A stretch of DNA of 64,000 nt from Mucilaginibacter gossypiicola (GCF_900110105.1 NZ_FOCL01000019.1:1-64000); one strand, 5' to 3'; positions 18,443 through 27,247 are shown, numbered from the stretch's first letter. Notes: generated from the letters alone by a model not told the origin. A program made the numbers and translations.

Positions 18443-19201
18443 TTACTTTTTACCGGCTAACCATAATAAAGCATCCTCAAACATTTGGTTTTGCTCGGGC
18501 GAGGTAAATATCAGATCGCCATGCCCCATGTTCATGTATAGCATCTTGTATTTCGTGTTAGTCCACACTACAGGGATATCACCGTCACGAATGATATCCT
18601 TTTTACCCAACGGATAATTAGCCGGGTCGAGCGTTACCAATACTTTAATGTCTTTATTATCCCGCGGATTAGGCTTCCAACCGTACCATTCGTTTATAGG
18701 GGCTATATAGCTTTTGCCAAGGCTTTTGGTAACCGGGTGGGTGTTATCATCAACAATCATTTTAGCTGGCAGAGGCGGCCAGTTATTATTGTAAAAGGTA
18801 GCTCCTAAAAAATCAACAAACCATGGCCATTTGGTGTACTTGTCGTTATAGCCAGACACGTGAAACCCTAACCAAGCACCACCATTAGCCATAAATTTTT
18901 CAAACGCGCTCCGTTGTACCTGATTATGCGGAAACTCATTGAGCCAAATAACCACCTGGTAATTTTTTAGCTTTTTGTCATTCAAATCGCCCCAATTACT
19001 TGTGGTGTCAAACGCGAAGCTTTTTGTCTTAGCCATTTTGCTGTAAAACTTTATGGCATCCATGGCAAAATCAACATGATCGCTCTCTACATTGGTTGAG
19101 TATAATGCCAGTACTTTAAAGCGAGGCTGCTGCGCAAAAGCAGTGTCAACCGCCAAAAATATCGCTAACAGAAACAAGGTAGTATATATCAATTTCTTCA
19201 T
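18443..19201 (-). CDS. ThuA domain-containing secreted protein (copy 4, last gene of GH9 operon)
   Basis: 252 residues with a signal peptide ending at AFAQ (residue ~24). The ThuA-like domain has VVIWLNEFP, GGAWLGFHVSGYND, NEWYGWKPNPRDNKDIKVL and PVVWTN. It is the most divergent of the four copies: it lacks the PPY element and has GFHVSG in place of GFHH. Periplasmic; function unknown. It lies 20 bases after the DUF4468 gene and ends the six-gene operon that starts with GH9. Confidence 0.83.
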   Translation of the reverse strand: MKKLIYTTLFLLAIFLAVDTAFAQQPRFKVLALYSTNVESDHVDFAMDAIKFYSKMAKTKSFAFDTTSNWGDLNDKKLKNYQVVIWLNEFPHNQVQRSAFEKFMANGGAWLGFHVSGYNDKYTKWPWFVDFLGATFYNNNWPPLPAKMIVDDNTHPVTKSLGKSYIAPINEWYGWKPNPRDNKDIKVLVTLDPANYPLGKKDIIRDGDIPVVWTNTKYKMLYMNMGHGDLIFTSPEQNQMFEDALLWLAGKK

Positions 19202-19220
19202 TACAAATACTTCAACTGGA

Positions 19221-19742
19221 TTATTTATTCATTTCATTACCAAGCGAATCCATTATATTATTTACAGAGGTGCTTATACCCATGAACAGCGGTTCATCAT
19301 CTGCCGACCAAGGCTTGCCCCGCCTGAAATCCCACCAACGATACTCTATTTTTGAATATTCGTTTGAGATTCCTTTTTCAATTGGCTTTTCGTAAACATC
19401 AAAAACCTTAACCTCGTAAGTAGCGTCGTAAACTATCACATCAACCACAAACCTTACAAAATAGTAGTTACCGGTATTACCAATGTTAACCCTGGTAGTA
19501 CAAGTGCCTATCACCTCACCCTTCTTTTCATTGGCATTAGTTATCGTCTTTTCATCTCCCTTAAACCAACTTAGCGCCTTGTTATACAGATCAGCTTTTT
19601 TAAAACCTACGTTAATGGCGTAAACGTTATCAAAATACACTTTCCCATTGCGCATCTGCAGCAAAATAGGCGAAGTATTCTGCTGTGCCATTGCAATGAC
19701 AGGCGTGAGTAAAAGACACAAGAACAACAGCTTTTTTATCAT
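19221..19742 (-). CDS. DUF4468 domain-containing protein with TBP-like fold
   Basis: 173 residues from the ATG at 19742, which gives a clean signal peptide (LLFLCLLLTPVIAMAQ). An upstream in-frame extension to 19835 would overlap the preceding ThuA gene and bury the signal, so I reject it. The domain at residues ~35-125 shows the AINVGFKKADLYNKALSWF and IGTCTTRVNIGN pattern of DUF4468, a Bacteroidota-specific periplasmic family of unknown function. It is embedded between two ThuA genes (32-base and 20-base gaps), so is co-transcribed with them. Confidence 0.8.
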   Translation of the reverse strand: MIKKLLFLCLLLTPVIAMAQQNTSPILLQMRNGKVYFDNVYAINVGFKKADLYNKALSWFKGDEKTITNANEKKGEVIGTCTTRVNIGNTGNYYFVRFVVDVIVYDATYEVKVFDVYEKPIEKGISNEYSKIEYRWWDFRRGKPWSADDEPLFMGISTSVNNIMDSLGNEMNK

Positions 19743-19773
19743 GGTTGTAAATACAATTAAGCTTTTTTTAATA

Positions 19774-20532
19774 TCACTTTTTAGCGGCCCAGAAAATTGC
19801 ATTACTAAAAAGCGTGGTATAATCCTTACTCTCAAAAAGTACCGGCGAATGCCCCATAAAAATATAAACGTTGCGGGCTTTTTTCGCGAGATTAGTCCAT
19901 GCCACCGGATGATCGCCCATGGTTATACCATCTTTCGGCTCATAAGTTGATTCATCTACTGATGCCAACACGTGCACATTAGGTCGTGGGTCCTTGTCGT
20001 AGGTATACCACTCTTCCTTTTGCACCAAAAAGGATGGCGACACGCCTTTCATCACCGGATGATTTTTATCTTCGATATTAACGGTGCCTTTGGCAAAGGT
20101 GGCTATGTAATTTTTAAAACGGATGCCTCCCATAAAATTCCAGAACCAGTTCCACATTGGGTAACCGTCAAACTCACCCAAAAGGGTTGCATGATGAAAT
20201 CCAATCCAGCCACCCTTACCTTCATCAATGTATTTTTCAAATGCTTTAACTGCTTTTTCCTTCCAGGCATAAGGTGGGTAGTCCAGTTGAATAAACAATT
20301 GATAATTAGATAAAAAAGAACTATCAATTGAATCAGTACTTTGAATATAGTCAATAGAAAAATTACTGTCGGCGGCCAGCTTATCCAGCCATGCTTTTGC
20401 AGCTTTTGAGTATTCAATATGATGGCCACCGTTTTCGTATAGGGCAATTACTTTAAAGCGTGGCGCCTTTTGCGCCCGGGCAACTACTACGGTTAACAAA
20501 CAAAAACTTAATATCAGTGCTATTTTTTTCAT
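19774..20532 (-). CDS. ThuA domain-containing secreted protein (copy 3)
   Basis: 252 residues with a signal peptide ending near residue 20 (VVVARAQ). Conserved ThuA stretches are FIQLDYPPYAWKEKAVKAFEKY, GGWIGFHHATLLGEFDGYPMWNWF, DKDPRPNVHVLA, MGDHPVAWTN and TLFSNAIFWAAKK. By eye it is very close to copy 1 at 14432, suggesting a recent duplication moved to the other side of the regulator. Periplasmic; no proven activity. The next genes in the operon are DUF4468 and a further ThuA. Confidence 0.85.
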   Translation of the reverse strand: MKKIALILSFCLLTVVVARAQKAPRFKVIALYENGGHHIEYSKAAKAWLDKLAADSNFSIDYIQSTDSIDSSFLSNYQLFIQLDYPPYAWKEKAVKAFEKYIDEGKGGWIGFHHATLLGEFDGYPMWNWFWNFMGGIRFKNYIATFAKGTVNIEDKNHPVMKGVSPSFLVQKEEWYTYDKDPRPNVHVLASVDESTYEPKDGITMGDHPVAWTNLAKKARNVYIFMGHSPVLFESKDYTTLFSNAIFWAAKK

Positions 20533-20556
20533 ATTGATGGTTTACAGGTTGATGAT

Positions 20557-21309
20557 TTATTTTGATCCGGCCCAAAGGGTGGCATCCCTGAGCAGTATTA
20601 CATAACTTTGATTAGTGAATACCGAAGGATCATGCCCTATGCCGATATAGATCATGCGGCGGTATTTTTCATTCGTCCAGATGATGGGATGATCGCCCAT
20701 GGGCTTGTTTTGTTTATAGCTTGCTTCGTCGGCGGTTGCCAGAACACGTACATTGGGCCGCGGACTTTTATCAAACTCGTACCATTCGTCGGAGATTTCA
20801 AATCGAGCAGGTAAGTTTTTAGTGGCAGGATGTTTCCTATCTTCAACTACAACAGTTCCTTTTTGATAAGCAGGATGCGGCGAATACGCTACCCCTCCCA
20901 TAAAATCCTCAAACCATTGCCAGTATTTGGTATTTTTAGCTAAAAACTCAGTACCAGTTAAGCCCGCACCATGAATGCCAACCCAACCTTTCCCCTGCTC
21001 AACAAACTTTTGCAAAGCGGCCTGCTGACTGTACGAGATATCAAAAGGTGCTAATTGCAGCATCACAAACACCTCATAATTCTTAAGGTTTTCGTCATTG
21101 ATCTTGCTTGAATCGTCGGTATAATCAACCTTAAATTGATTGTCTTTGCCCAGCTTCTCAAAAAATGGTTTAGCAGCAGTCATCATTCTGCTGTGATCAT
21201 CCGAACGGGAGATCAACACAAGCGCCTTGAATTTATATTGCTGCGCGATAGTTGGGTTCACCAATAGCAGCGGAATCAATACTGCAATAAAATGTTTCAG
21301 CTTATTCAT
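20557..21309 (-). CDS. ThuA domain-containing secreted protein (copy 2)
   Basis: 250 residues with a signal peptide ending at TIAQ (~residue 22). ThuA features are VFVMLQLAPFDISYSQQAAL, GWVGIHGAGLTG, YEFDKSPRPNVRVLA and MGDHPIIWTN. It has GIHGAG, the form seen in many ThuA proteins linked to sugar oxidation or 3-keto-glycoside loci, rather than GFHH. It follows the thioredoxin gene after 10 bases and precedes copy 3 by 25 bases on the same transcript. Confidence 0.85.
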   Translation of the reverse strand: MNKLKHFIAVLIPLLLVNPTIAQQYKFKALVLISRSDDHSRMMTAAKPFFEKLGKDNQFKVDYTDDSSKINDENLKNYEVFVMLQLAPFDISYSQQAALQKFVEQGKGWVGIHGAGLTGTEFLAKNTKYWQWFEDFMGGVAYSPHPAYQKGTVVVEDRKHPATKNLPARFEISDEWYEFDKSPRPNVRVLATADEASYKQNKPMGDHPIIWTNEKYRRMIYIGIGHDPSVFTNQSYVILLRDATLWAGSK

Positions 21310-21318
21310 CCGCGTCGA

Positions 21319-22452
21319 TTATTTGTAGATCCTGCCCATCATTGGATTATTCCAGATCACTTTTTTAAGTTCTTCAATATCGATAGCCCCCTGATGACTG
21401 TATACCACTTTCCCGTCCGGATCAACCAGCATAGTATAAGGCAAAGCGCCATCCCATTTAGGATCAACAGCCTCAATCATTTTATATTTATCATCGCCTG
21501 TGTAGATGTAGTTAGTACCTGATGATTGCTTTCGCTGAAGAAACTTGAGGGCTTTATCCTTATTAGCCGGATCATCGGCGCTGATACTTACAAATTCAAG
21601 CCCCCTGTCCCGGTACAGCCTGTTCAACGTAACCAGGTCATCAAACTCGGCAACACAAGGGCCGCACCAGGTAGCCCAAAGGTTGATCATCCTTAACCTG
21701 TCCGAATGATTTTTCACCACCGTCGCGATTCCGGCAGCGCTGATGGTATCAAGTTTTACCGGCTCTTTTGCCCACTGAATTTGAGCTTTATCTATCCAAT
21801 CCTTTTTCTCGGCCCATTTAACAGAGCAGCCAAAGGTTTTAGTAACAGGAACGGCTACTTCTTTACCCGCCAGCACAGCATCTATAGCATTACGCGCGTC
21901 CTGCGATTTTGGCGTTTTGGCGGGATTTTCCATATCATCAATCCGGCCGTTGTACCTGAGCTTCCTATCTTTATCAAATACAAAAATATGAGGAGTAGCA
22001 ACCGGGCCATATTTGTTAGAAGCTACTTCAGTTTCACCGTCGTACAGATAGGGAAAGTTGAACCCTTTATCTTTGGCACGTACTTTCATTTCTTCAAATG
22101 AATCGCCTAAATCACTGTAGCCCAATTCATCATAGCGCAGCGATGCAGGATTATTAGGATTAATAGCAACAACACTAACATTTTTTGAAGCATAGTCACT
22201 GCTGAGTTTGATCACCCTATCTTCATAGGCCTGCGATGTTGGACAATGGTTACACATAAAAACCACAACCAGCACTTTGGCATTTTTAAATGATTGCAAA
22301 GTATAAGTTTTACCATCAATCCCCGGCAGGCTAAACTCAGGTGCCTGAGCGCCGATAGCCAGCGTCTTGTGCTCATCTGCCGCAAAGCAAAATATCGGGG
22401 TACACAATAACAACGCGAGGGCAAAACTTATATGGATCTTCCAGTTCTTCAT
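21319..22452 (-). CDS. Double-thioredoxin-fold secreted protein (peroxiredoxin-like + TlpA-like)
   Basis: 377 residues with a signal peptide ending near residue 24 (PIFCFAAD). Two thioredoxin-fold modules are fused. The N-terminal AhpC/TSA-like module (~30-190) has a CNHC site in VVVFMCNHCPTSQAYEDRV; the C-terminal TlpA/ResA-like module (~235-375) has the CGPC site in NLWATWCGPCVAEFDDL and ends ILVDPDG-like (LVDPDGKVVYSHQG). Periplasmic thiol reduction or disulfide handling is likely. Its place between GH9 and the ThuA genes (24- and 10-base gaps) suggests it serves secreted proteins of this locus, but no direct link is visible. Confidence 0.85.
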   Translation of the reverse strand: MKNWKIHISFALALLLCTPIFCFAADEHKTLAIGAQAPEFSLPGIDGKTYTLQSFKNAKVLVVVFMCNHCPTSQAYEDRVIKLSSDYASKNVSVVAINPNNPASLRYDELGYSDLGDSFEEMKVRAKDKGFNFPYLYDGETEVASNKYGPVATPHIFVFDKDRKLRYNGRIDDMENPAKTPKSQDARNAIDAVLAGKEVAVPVTKTFGCSVKWAEKKDWIDKAQIQWAKEPVKLDTISAAGIATVVKNHSDRLRMINLWATWCGPCVAEFDDLVTLNRLYRDRGLEFVSISADDPANKDKALKFLQRKQSSGTNYIYTGDDKYKMIEAVDPKWDGALPYTMLVDPDGKVVYSHQGAIDIEELKKVIWNNPMMGRIYK

Positions 22453-22475
22453 AACTTAGGTATATTGGTTTATAA

Positions 22476-24329
22476 TTAATCGCCTGTTGAAACTGCCAGC
22501 AGGTACCAGGCTGTGTGCGGCAACCACTGCTCGGCCCAGCGCCAGTCCGAGTCTTTGCCCGATACAGCGTAAGGGATATTAAAGTCAATATCATCCTCGT
22601 TATCAAAACCCGATGTAATACCATTTACAATACCGCCCGGTGCGTTGGTATATTCAAACGTGCCAAAAAAGCCATAAGCCGGGTTGTTGTGACCTATACC
22701 TTGCAGCATACTGGCATCAAAGGGATTCAATCCCAAAATCCAGTTAAGCTGATCAATAGCAAAACCTGAAAGCTGATCGTGGAAAGCTTTATCATCTTTA
22801 AATAAGTTAGCAGCCATTCTTGCTGCGGTAGCTACCGATCCAAGCCTTGCATTTTCACCCTGCCACCATGGCGAGGCATCGCTGCCATGCGGAAAAAAGA
22901 AAGCGCTGTGCCGGTTACCCAAAGTATCCTGTACCAGTTCACGGCTGTAGCCAAACGGGTTGTTTACTTCATGAGTAATAGCGAGTTCAAACTCCATTGA
23001 TTTCCTTACGGCAGATTTGATCTTTACCTGAAGATCGGCAGTAGCATAAGGGTAATAGTACAGCAGACTAACAACCGGCAAACCTCCGTCTGATGGGTGA
23101 AAGAAAGGCCGGTCTTTATCATCTGCACGCCAAAAGTTTTGATATTTATCCCAGGAGGTTAGGCGATTGAGCAAATTATTTGCCCGCTTTTCGGCTGCAG
23201 CCTTATATACCTCTTTGTGGGTTACCTTATAAAGTTCGGTCGCGGCGCTCAGGGCGCAATAATCGTCAAGGATGTTTTCCTTTTTATCATAATCCATCTG
23301 CGGGTTTTCCTTTTCCAAAAAGGCAAAAGCATTTTCAGCGGCTTTCAGGTAATCTGAATTGCTAAACTCGCCAGACGTTTGATAAGCCGAAGCCATTGCC
23401 AAGGCAGCAATCGAAATCCCTGCACCCGAACGGTAACTGGCCTGGTACCTACGCCAGTTTTTTCCGGTTGTAGTTTTAGCGAACGACTGATCTTTAGTTT
23501 GCTTGATCCGGTAGTTGCCTTCATCGGCCTGAATTACCCGGTCTTTAGGTAATTTACCCGGTCCGGGTGAAGAAACAGAACGATAAAAAGAGCCGTTTTT
23601 TGCCTGCATCCTTACCAGGTAATCGGCACCATACATGGCCTCATCCAAAATTCGTCTGTTAAACTGCCTGAAATCAGTTCCGGGACGGGCACTTAACAAC
23701 TCATAAGTCTTGAACAGACTAAAAGCTGTTAATGAGATCTGCTGCGGGTTAAAATAATTAGAGAATGACAGGTGCGATAAATGTTTGCCGTAATCGCCGG
23801 TAGCATCGTACCAGCCGCCATGCGCGTCAACGGTATCTGTTGTACCTGATAATACTAAATGATGATCAGCTTTATCTAACAGGCCCGAACTTCGCTGTCC
23901 CTTAAAGTAATATACCACATCGGATATAGTTGCTTTTTCAAGCACATTTTTACCTATAATAAAAGGATAAGATGAAATGATCCCACTTGGTGAACTGAAT
24001 TGGATTTTATAAGTCCCCGGTTTTGTAAATCCACTGAAATCAAGCGTCCAAAATTGAAAGTTCTTCCACTTGTTCACCGGGCCGCTGTAGTTGATTTGCC
24101 CGGTAAATACAGTATTGCCCTTATCTGCTTCAATAAGATTAAAAGATGTAAAGGCAAGATTTCTATCTGCAACTATAATGGCACGTTTGGCCTTACTATC
24201 CTCATAACCTACATGATTGGTTACCACTTTAACACTTTGTGCCTGCGCAATAAATGGCAGTCCGGCTAAAAGCAGGCAGCATTTTTTGCATATAGCCGAA
24301 AGGATATTGATATGCTTTTTCAGGTTCAT
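22476..24329 (-). CDS. Glycoside hydrolase family 9 protein with N-terminal Ig-like domain
   Basis: 617 residues. A signal peptide ends at IAQAQ (~31). A CelD_N Ig-like domain covers ~33-125, and the (alpha/alpha)6 GH9 catalytic domain ~130-612. Catalytic candidates are D175 and D179 in GGWYDATGDYGKH (171-183) and the general acid E600 in WRWAEQWLPHTAW. The usual GH9 motif is YDAGD; here one residue is inserted (YDATGD) and LSHL follows. From memory, that form occurs in GH9 exo-beta-D-glucosaminidases rather than cellulases, which would fit the amino-sugar context. First gene of a six-gene operon, divergent from the PTS operon. Confidence 0.87.
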   Translation of the reverse strand: MNLKKHINILSAICKKCCLLLAGLPFIAQAQSVKVVTNHVGYEDSKAKRAIIVADRNLAFTSFNLIEADKGNTVFTGQINYSGPVNKWKNFQFWTLDFSGFTKPGTYKIQFSSPSGIISSYPFIIGKNVLEKATISDVVYYFKGQRSSGLLDKADHHLVLSGTTDTVDAHGGWYDATGDYGKHLSHLSFSNYFNPQQISLTAFSLFKTYELLSARPGTDFRQFNRRILDEAMYGADYLVRMQAKNGSFYRSVSSPGPGKLPKDRVIQADEGNYRIKQTKDQSFAKTTTGKNWRRYQASYRSGAGISIAALAMASAYQTSGEFSNSDYLKAAENAFAFLEKENPQMDYDKKENILDDYCALSAATELYKVTHKEVYKAAAEKRANNLLNRLTSWDKYQNFWRADDKDRPFFHPSDGGLPVVSLLYYYPYATADLQVKIKSAVRKSMEFELAITHEVNNPFGYSRELVQDTLGNRHSAFFFPHGSDASPWWQGENARLGSVATAARMAANLFKDDKAFHDQLSGFAIDQLNWILGLNPFDASMLQGIGHNNPAYGFFGTFEYTNAPGGIVNGITSGFDNEDDIDFNIPYAVSGKDSDWRWAEQWLPHTAWYLLAVSTGD

Positions 24330-24385
24330 ATATAAAGTTAAGGAATTATAAAATGGTTGTCAGGGAAGCATTTTGCATCCCGTTT

Positions 24386-24393
24386 CAAAGCTA
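24386..24393 (-). promoter_or_regulatory. -7 box TAGCTTTG of the GH9 operon
   Basis: On the minus strand TAGCTTTG fits TAnnTTTG and lies 56 bases before the GH9 start. It is separated by exactly 32 nt from the 17-bp element at 24426-24442; no good -33 box is present, consistent with activator dependence. Confidence 0.55.
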
Positions 24394-24425
24394 AAAGATA
24401 AAGCCGCTGGTAGATATTTTCATGC

Positions 24426-24442
24426 CCCTACATTAACACTAC
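24426..24442 (+). promoter_or_regulatory. 17-bp tandem CMCTAC element, copy 3 (GH9 promoter)
   Basis: CCCTACATTAACACTAC on the plus strand, 97 bases before the GH9 start. Spacing to the -7 box is 32 nt, the same as for copy 5. Confidence 0.65.
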
Positions 24443-24460
24443 TGGTAAGTAGATAGTGTA

Positions 24461-24540
24461 AAGTCGGAGGTCAAAAGTCTTTTGACTTAAAACTTCGGAC
24501 TTATGACTTCGAACTTCTTTATGTGACTTCGAGCCTCTTC
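24461..24540. repeat. Intergenic AGTC/GACTT repeat cluster with 17-bp palindrome
   Basis: Contains AAGTCGGAGGTCAAAAGTC, a perfect palindrome at 24470-24486 (GTCAAAAG-T-CTTTTGAC) and several GACTTC/ACTTCG repeats. Part of it (GTCAAAAG, ACTTATGACT) recurs at 56936-57010, so it looks like a dispersed intergenic repeat. It lies between the two divergent promoters. Apart from the promoter elements listed, the 24330-24706 gap holds no gene. Confidence 0.6.
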
Positions 24541-24570
24541 AATTGCGCGAAATCAGCACAATAAATTACA

Positions 24571-24587
24571 GTAGTGGTGTTGTAGTG
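24571..24587 (-). promoter_or_regulatory. 17-bp tandem CMCTAC element, copy 4 (PTS promoter)
   Basis: Read on the minus strand it is CACTACAACACCACTAC. It lies 119 bases before the EIIA start. At the 32-nt spacing seen at copies 3 and 5 there is GATAATTG (24620-24627), a partial match to TAnnTTTG (4 of 6 fixed positions). Confidence 0.6.
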
Positions 24588-24706
24588 CCTTCAAAATAGC
24601 TATTGAATAAAGTTTGACTGATAATTGCATAAGATTAATTTTCATATATAAACCAGTTATGAAAACCCCGCGCCCTTAAACGCGGATATAAAAACCTTAA
24701 TTATTG

Positions 24707-25144
24707 ATGGAGAATACCGGAAGCACAAGAAAATTTCTGATAGCAACGCACGGCAAGCTTGCAGGCGGCATAAAATCGTCGCTTGATATTATTACCGGTA
24801 CTGCGGATAGCATTTTTTTGATTGAAGCTTATGTTGATGAAAACCGCTCATTAGAAGATGACATCAAAGCAATAGTTGATCAGATTGGCGACAATGATGA
24901 ATTGATTGTTTTTTCAGATATCATGGGCGGCAGTGTTACCAATCAGATACTGCAATATGCCCTGCAGCCCAATGTGCATGTAGTTTCGGGTTTTAACCTA
25001 CCGCTGGTAATAGAAATTATACTGGCTGATGCGGACACTCCCGCAGAAGATGTAATTGCTGAAGCCATTGAAAATGCCAAACAACAGATGGTGTACGTAA
25101 ACAAACTATTAACCGCACAAAAACAGGAAGAAGATAATGATTAA
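24707..25144 (+). CDS. PTS mannose/fructose/sorbose-class EIIA
   Basis: 145 residues from the ATG at 24707 (a TTG lies just before it). This is the EIIA-Man fold: the active site is ATHGKLAGGI, with phospho-acceptor H15, and the conserved FSDIMGGSVTNQIL and VHVVSGFNLPLVIEI follow. Cytosolic. It accepts phosphate from HPr and passes it to EIIB. It is a separate protein here, whereas E. coli ManX fuses IIA and IIB. First gene of the six-gene PTS operon. Its stop overlaps the EIIB start by 8 bases, implying translational coupling. Confidence 0.93.
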   Translation: MENTGSTRKFLIATHGKLAGGIKSSLDIITGTADSIFLIEAYVDENRSLEDDIKAIVDQIGDNDELIVFSDIMGGSVTNQILQYALQPNVHVVSGFNLPLVIEIILADADTPAEDVIAEAIENAKQQMVYVNKLLTAQKQEEDND

Positions 25145-25607
25145 ACTAACCCGTATTGATGACAGGCTGGTACATGGCCAGGTAGCCTTTACATGGACAC
25201 CGGCTCTTGGCGCCGATTGCCTGCTGATTGCTAACGACAAAGTAGCTAAGGATGAGTTTATGAAGATGACCCTCGGCCTTGCGAAACCGGCAGGAACCAA
25301 ACTGTTGATTAAACCGGTAAAAGAGGCGATTGCCTTTTTAAATGACGAGAAAAGCAAAAACGCAAAAGTTTTAATCCTGATCAACAGCGTTAAGGATGCG
25401 GCAGCCCTTGCAAGCGAAGTACCCGAAATAACAACAATCAACTTCGGTGGCTTGCGGTCAAAAGATGGCTCAAAGCTGATATCAAAAGCAATAGCAGTTA
25501 ATGATGATGATATAGCTATCATTCGCGGAATGCTGGCAAAAGGCCTTGAGCTGGAAGTAAGGCAGGTGCCTACTGATAATAAACAGCTTGTGGCAAGTCT
25601 TATTTAA
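25137..25607 (+). CDS. PTS mannose/fructose/sorbose-class EIIB
   Basis: 156 residues. The family signature RIDDRLVHGQV carries the phospho-acceptor H13, followed by LLIANDKVAKDEF and INFGGLRSKDGSK, all typical of the EIIB-Man/Sor group. Cytosolic; it hands phosphate to the sugar as it passes through the IIC-IID membrane part. It overlaps EIIA by 8 bases and precedes the fused IIC-IID by 42 bases. Sequence alone does not distinguish mannose, N-acetylgalactosamine, galactosamine, sorbose or glucosamine as substrate. Confidence 0.94.
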   Translation: MIKLTRIDDRLVHGQVAFTWTPALGADCLLIANDKVAKDEFMKMTLGLAKPAGTKLLIKPVKEAIAFLNDEKSKNAKVLILINSVKDAAALASEVPEITTINFGGLRSKDGSKLISKAIAVNDDDIAIIRGMLAKGLELEVRQVPTDNKQLVASLI

Positions 25608-25649
25608 TTAAACATATTTAGCAAACTCACAAACAACAATTTAACCCTC

Positions 25650-27236
25650 TTGTCAGTATCATACTTACTCATCGCGCTGATAGCGATGTTTGGACATTCG
25701 GAAGATTTTTTGGGCACTACGCTGCTTAGCCGTCCGCTGGTACTTGGACCACTGGTTGGCCTGGTGCTTGGCGATGTAACCCAGGGCGTGATCATCGGCG
25801 CTACGCTTGAACTCATATTTATGGGCAACATCAAGGTTGGCGCTGCTATCCCTCCTGATGTGATTACCGGTGGTGTACTGGGTACCGCGTTTGCTATCAT
25901 CTCTGGCAAAGGCCCGGCAATTGCCCTGGCCATAGCCGTACCGGTTTCCATACTGGCCGAAATGGTGATCAGTGGTCTGTTTGTATTGCGGGCTATGCTC
26001 AATAAAAAATTTAATCAATATGCCGAAGACGGTGATTTTAAAGGCATTCAACGCCTGCATATTATTTCAGGACTATTGAGGCCGGTACTTATGGGTATCA
26101 TCATTATGCTTGCACTGCAGTTAGGTGCCGGTGCTATGAAAACATTTTTGGATATGATCCCGGCATGGGTGCAAACAGGCCTGCAGGTTGCAGGCAATAT
26201 GCTACCTGCATTAGGTTTTGCCCTGCTCATGAACCTCATGTTCAACAAAAATATGGCGCCTTATTTTTTCCTGGGCTTTATGTTGGCAGCCTATCTCAAA
26301 TTACCGGTAATAGCCATTGGCGGGTTTGGGGTTATAATCGCATTATTAGTAACACAAATTGCCCCTAAACCAGCAACAGATGATGATGACGATTTTGGAG
26401 CCGATGAGGAACCGGCAGAGCAAATAAAGCTCAATCCTAAGCTGAGCAAACGTGATATCCGCATGCTGTTTTTCCGTTCGCTGGCGCTGGAGGCCAATTT
26501 CAATTTTGAGACGTGGCAAAATACCGGCTTCGCATTCTCTATTATTCCTGTGCTGAAAAAGCTGTACAAGACAAAAGAGGCTATGGCGGTGGCCCTGAAA
26601 AGGCACCTGCAGTTTTTCAATACCAGCCCCTATGGTTCAACACTTATCATGGGCATTACTGCAGCTATGGAAGAACAAAACAGCAGCGATGAAGATTTCG
26701 ATGAAGAATCTATCAATTCGGTAAAACTGGGTTTGATGGGGCCGCTGGCCGGCGTATTCGATTCCTTATTTTGGGGAACATTTAAAGTGATAGCCGCTGG
26801 TGTTGGCACATCGCTCGCTATTAAAGGTAATATCCTGGGGCCATTGCTATTCCTGTTGATATTCAATGTTCCGCATTTGCTATTACGCTATAAACTAACT
26901 TTTGTGGGCTATGATGCCGGAACACGCTTTTTGCAAAACCTGGCCAAAAACAATGTGATGGACAGGCTAACCAAAGGCTCCTCAATTTTAGGGCTGATGG
27001 TTGTTGGCGCAATGCCGGCTACACTCATGAACATCACCACACCATTGCATATCGGTACAGAAAAATCCGCAGTAGGCGTTCAAAGCATTTTAGACCAGGT
27101 GGTACCTGCGATGATTCCGTTAGGGCTCACTTTTTTAGTGTATTATTTTGTTAAAAAGAATATTAAAACCACATACCTGTTGTTAGGCCTGCTGCTGCTT
27201 GGTTTTGCAGGGAGTATTATCCACCTGTTTGCATAA
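25650..27236 (+). CDS. PTS mannose-class EIIC-EIID fusion permease
   Basis: 528 residues starting at a TTG; no ATG precedes the conserved N-terminus, and the next ATG would cut the first helix. Residues ~1-230 are EIIC (PLVLGPLVGLVLGDVTQGVI and LELIFMGNIKVGAAIPPD). An acidic linker (~231-262, run of Asp/Glu) follows, and residues ~263-528 are EIID (KRDIRMLFFRS, RHLQFFNTSP, SVKLGLMGPLAGVFDSLFWGT, QSILDQVVPAMIPLGLTF). In Proteobacteria and Firmicutes IIC and IID are separate proteins, so the fusion is notable. No frameshift is needed; the reading frame runs straight through. It forms the sugar channel in the inner membrane. Confidence 0.93.
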   Translation: MSVSYLLIALIAMFGHSEDFLGTTLLSRPLVLGPLVGLVLGDVTQGVIIGATLELIFMGNIKVGAAIPPDVITGGVLGTAFAIISGKGPAIALAIAVPVSILAEMVISGLFVLRAMLNKKFNQYAEDGDFKGIQRLHIISGLLRPVLMGIIIMLALQLGAGAMKTFLDMIPAWVQTGLQVAGNMLPALGFALLMNLMFNKNMAPYFFLGFMLAAYLKLPVIAIGGFGVIIALLVTQIAPKPATDDDDDFGADEEPAEQIKLNPKLSKRDIRMLFFRSLALEANFNFETWQNTGFAFSIIPVLKKLYKTKEAMAVALKRHLQFFNTSPYGSTLIMGITAAMEEQNSSDEDFDEESINSVKLGLMGPLAGVFDSLFWGTFKVIAAGVGTSLAIKGNILGPLLFLLIFNVPHLLLRYKLTFVGYDAGTRFLQNLAKNNVMDRLTKGSSILGLMVVGAMPATLMNITTPLHIGTEKSAVGVQSILDQVVPAMIPLGLTFLVYYFVKKNIKTTYLLLGLLLLGFAGSIIHLFA

Positions 27237-27247
27237 AGAAAACATAA

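Noticed and set aside
14432..21309. ThuA cluster as a trehalose operon
   Set aside because: No trehalase, trehalose transporter or phosphotrehalase nearby; the family name alone is not evidence.
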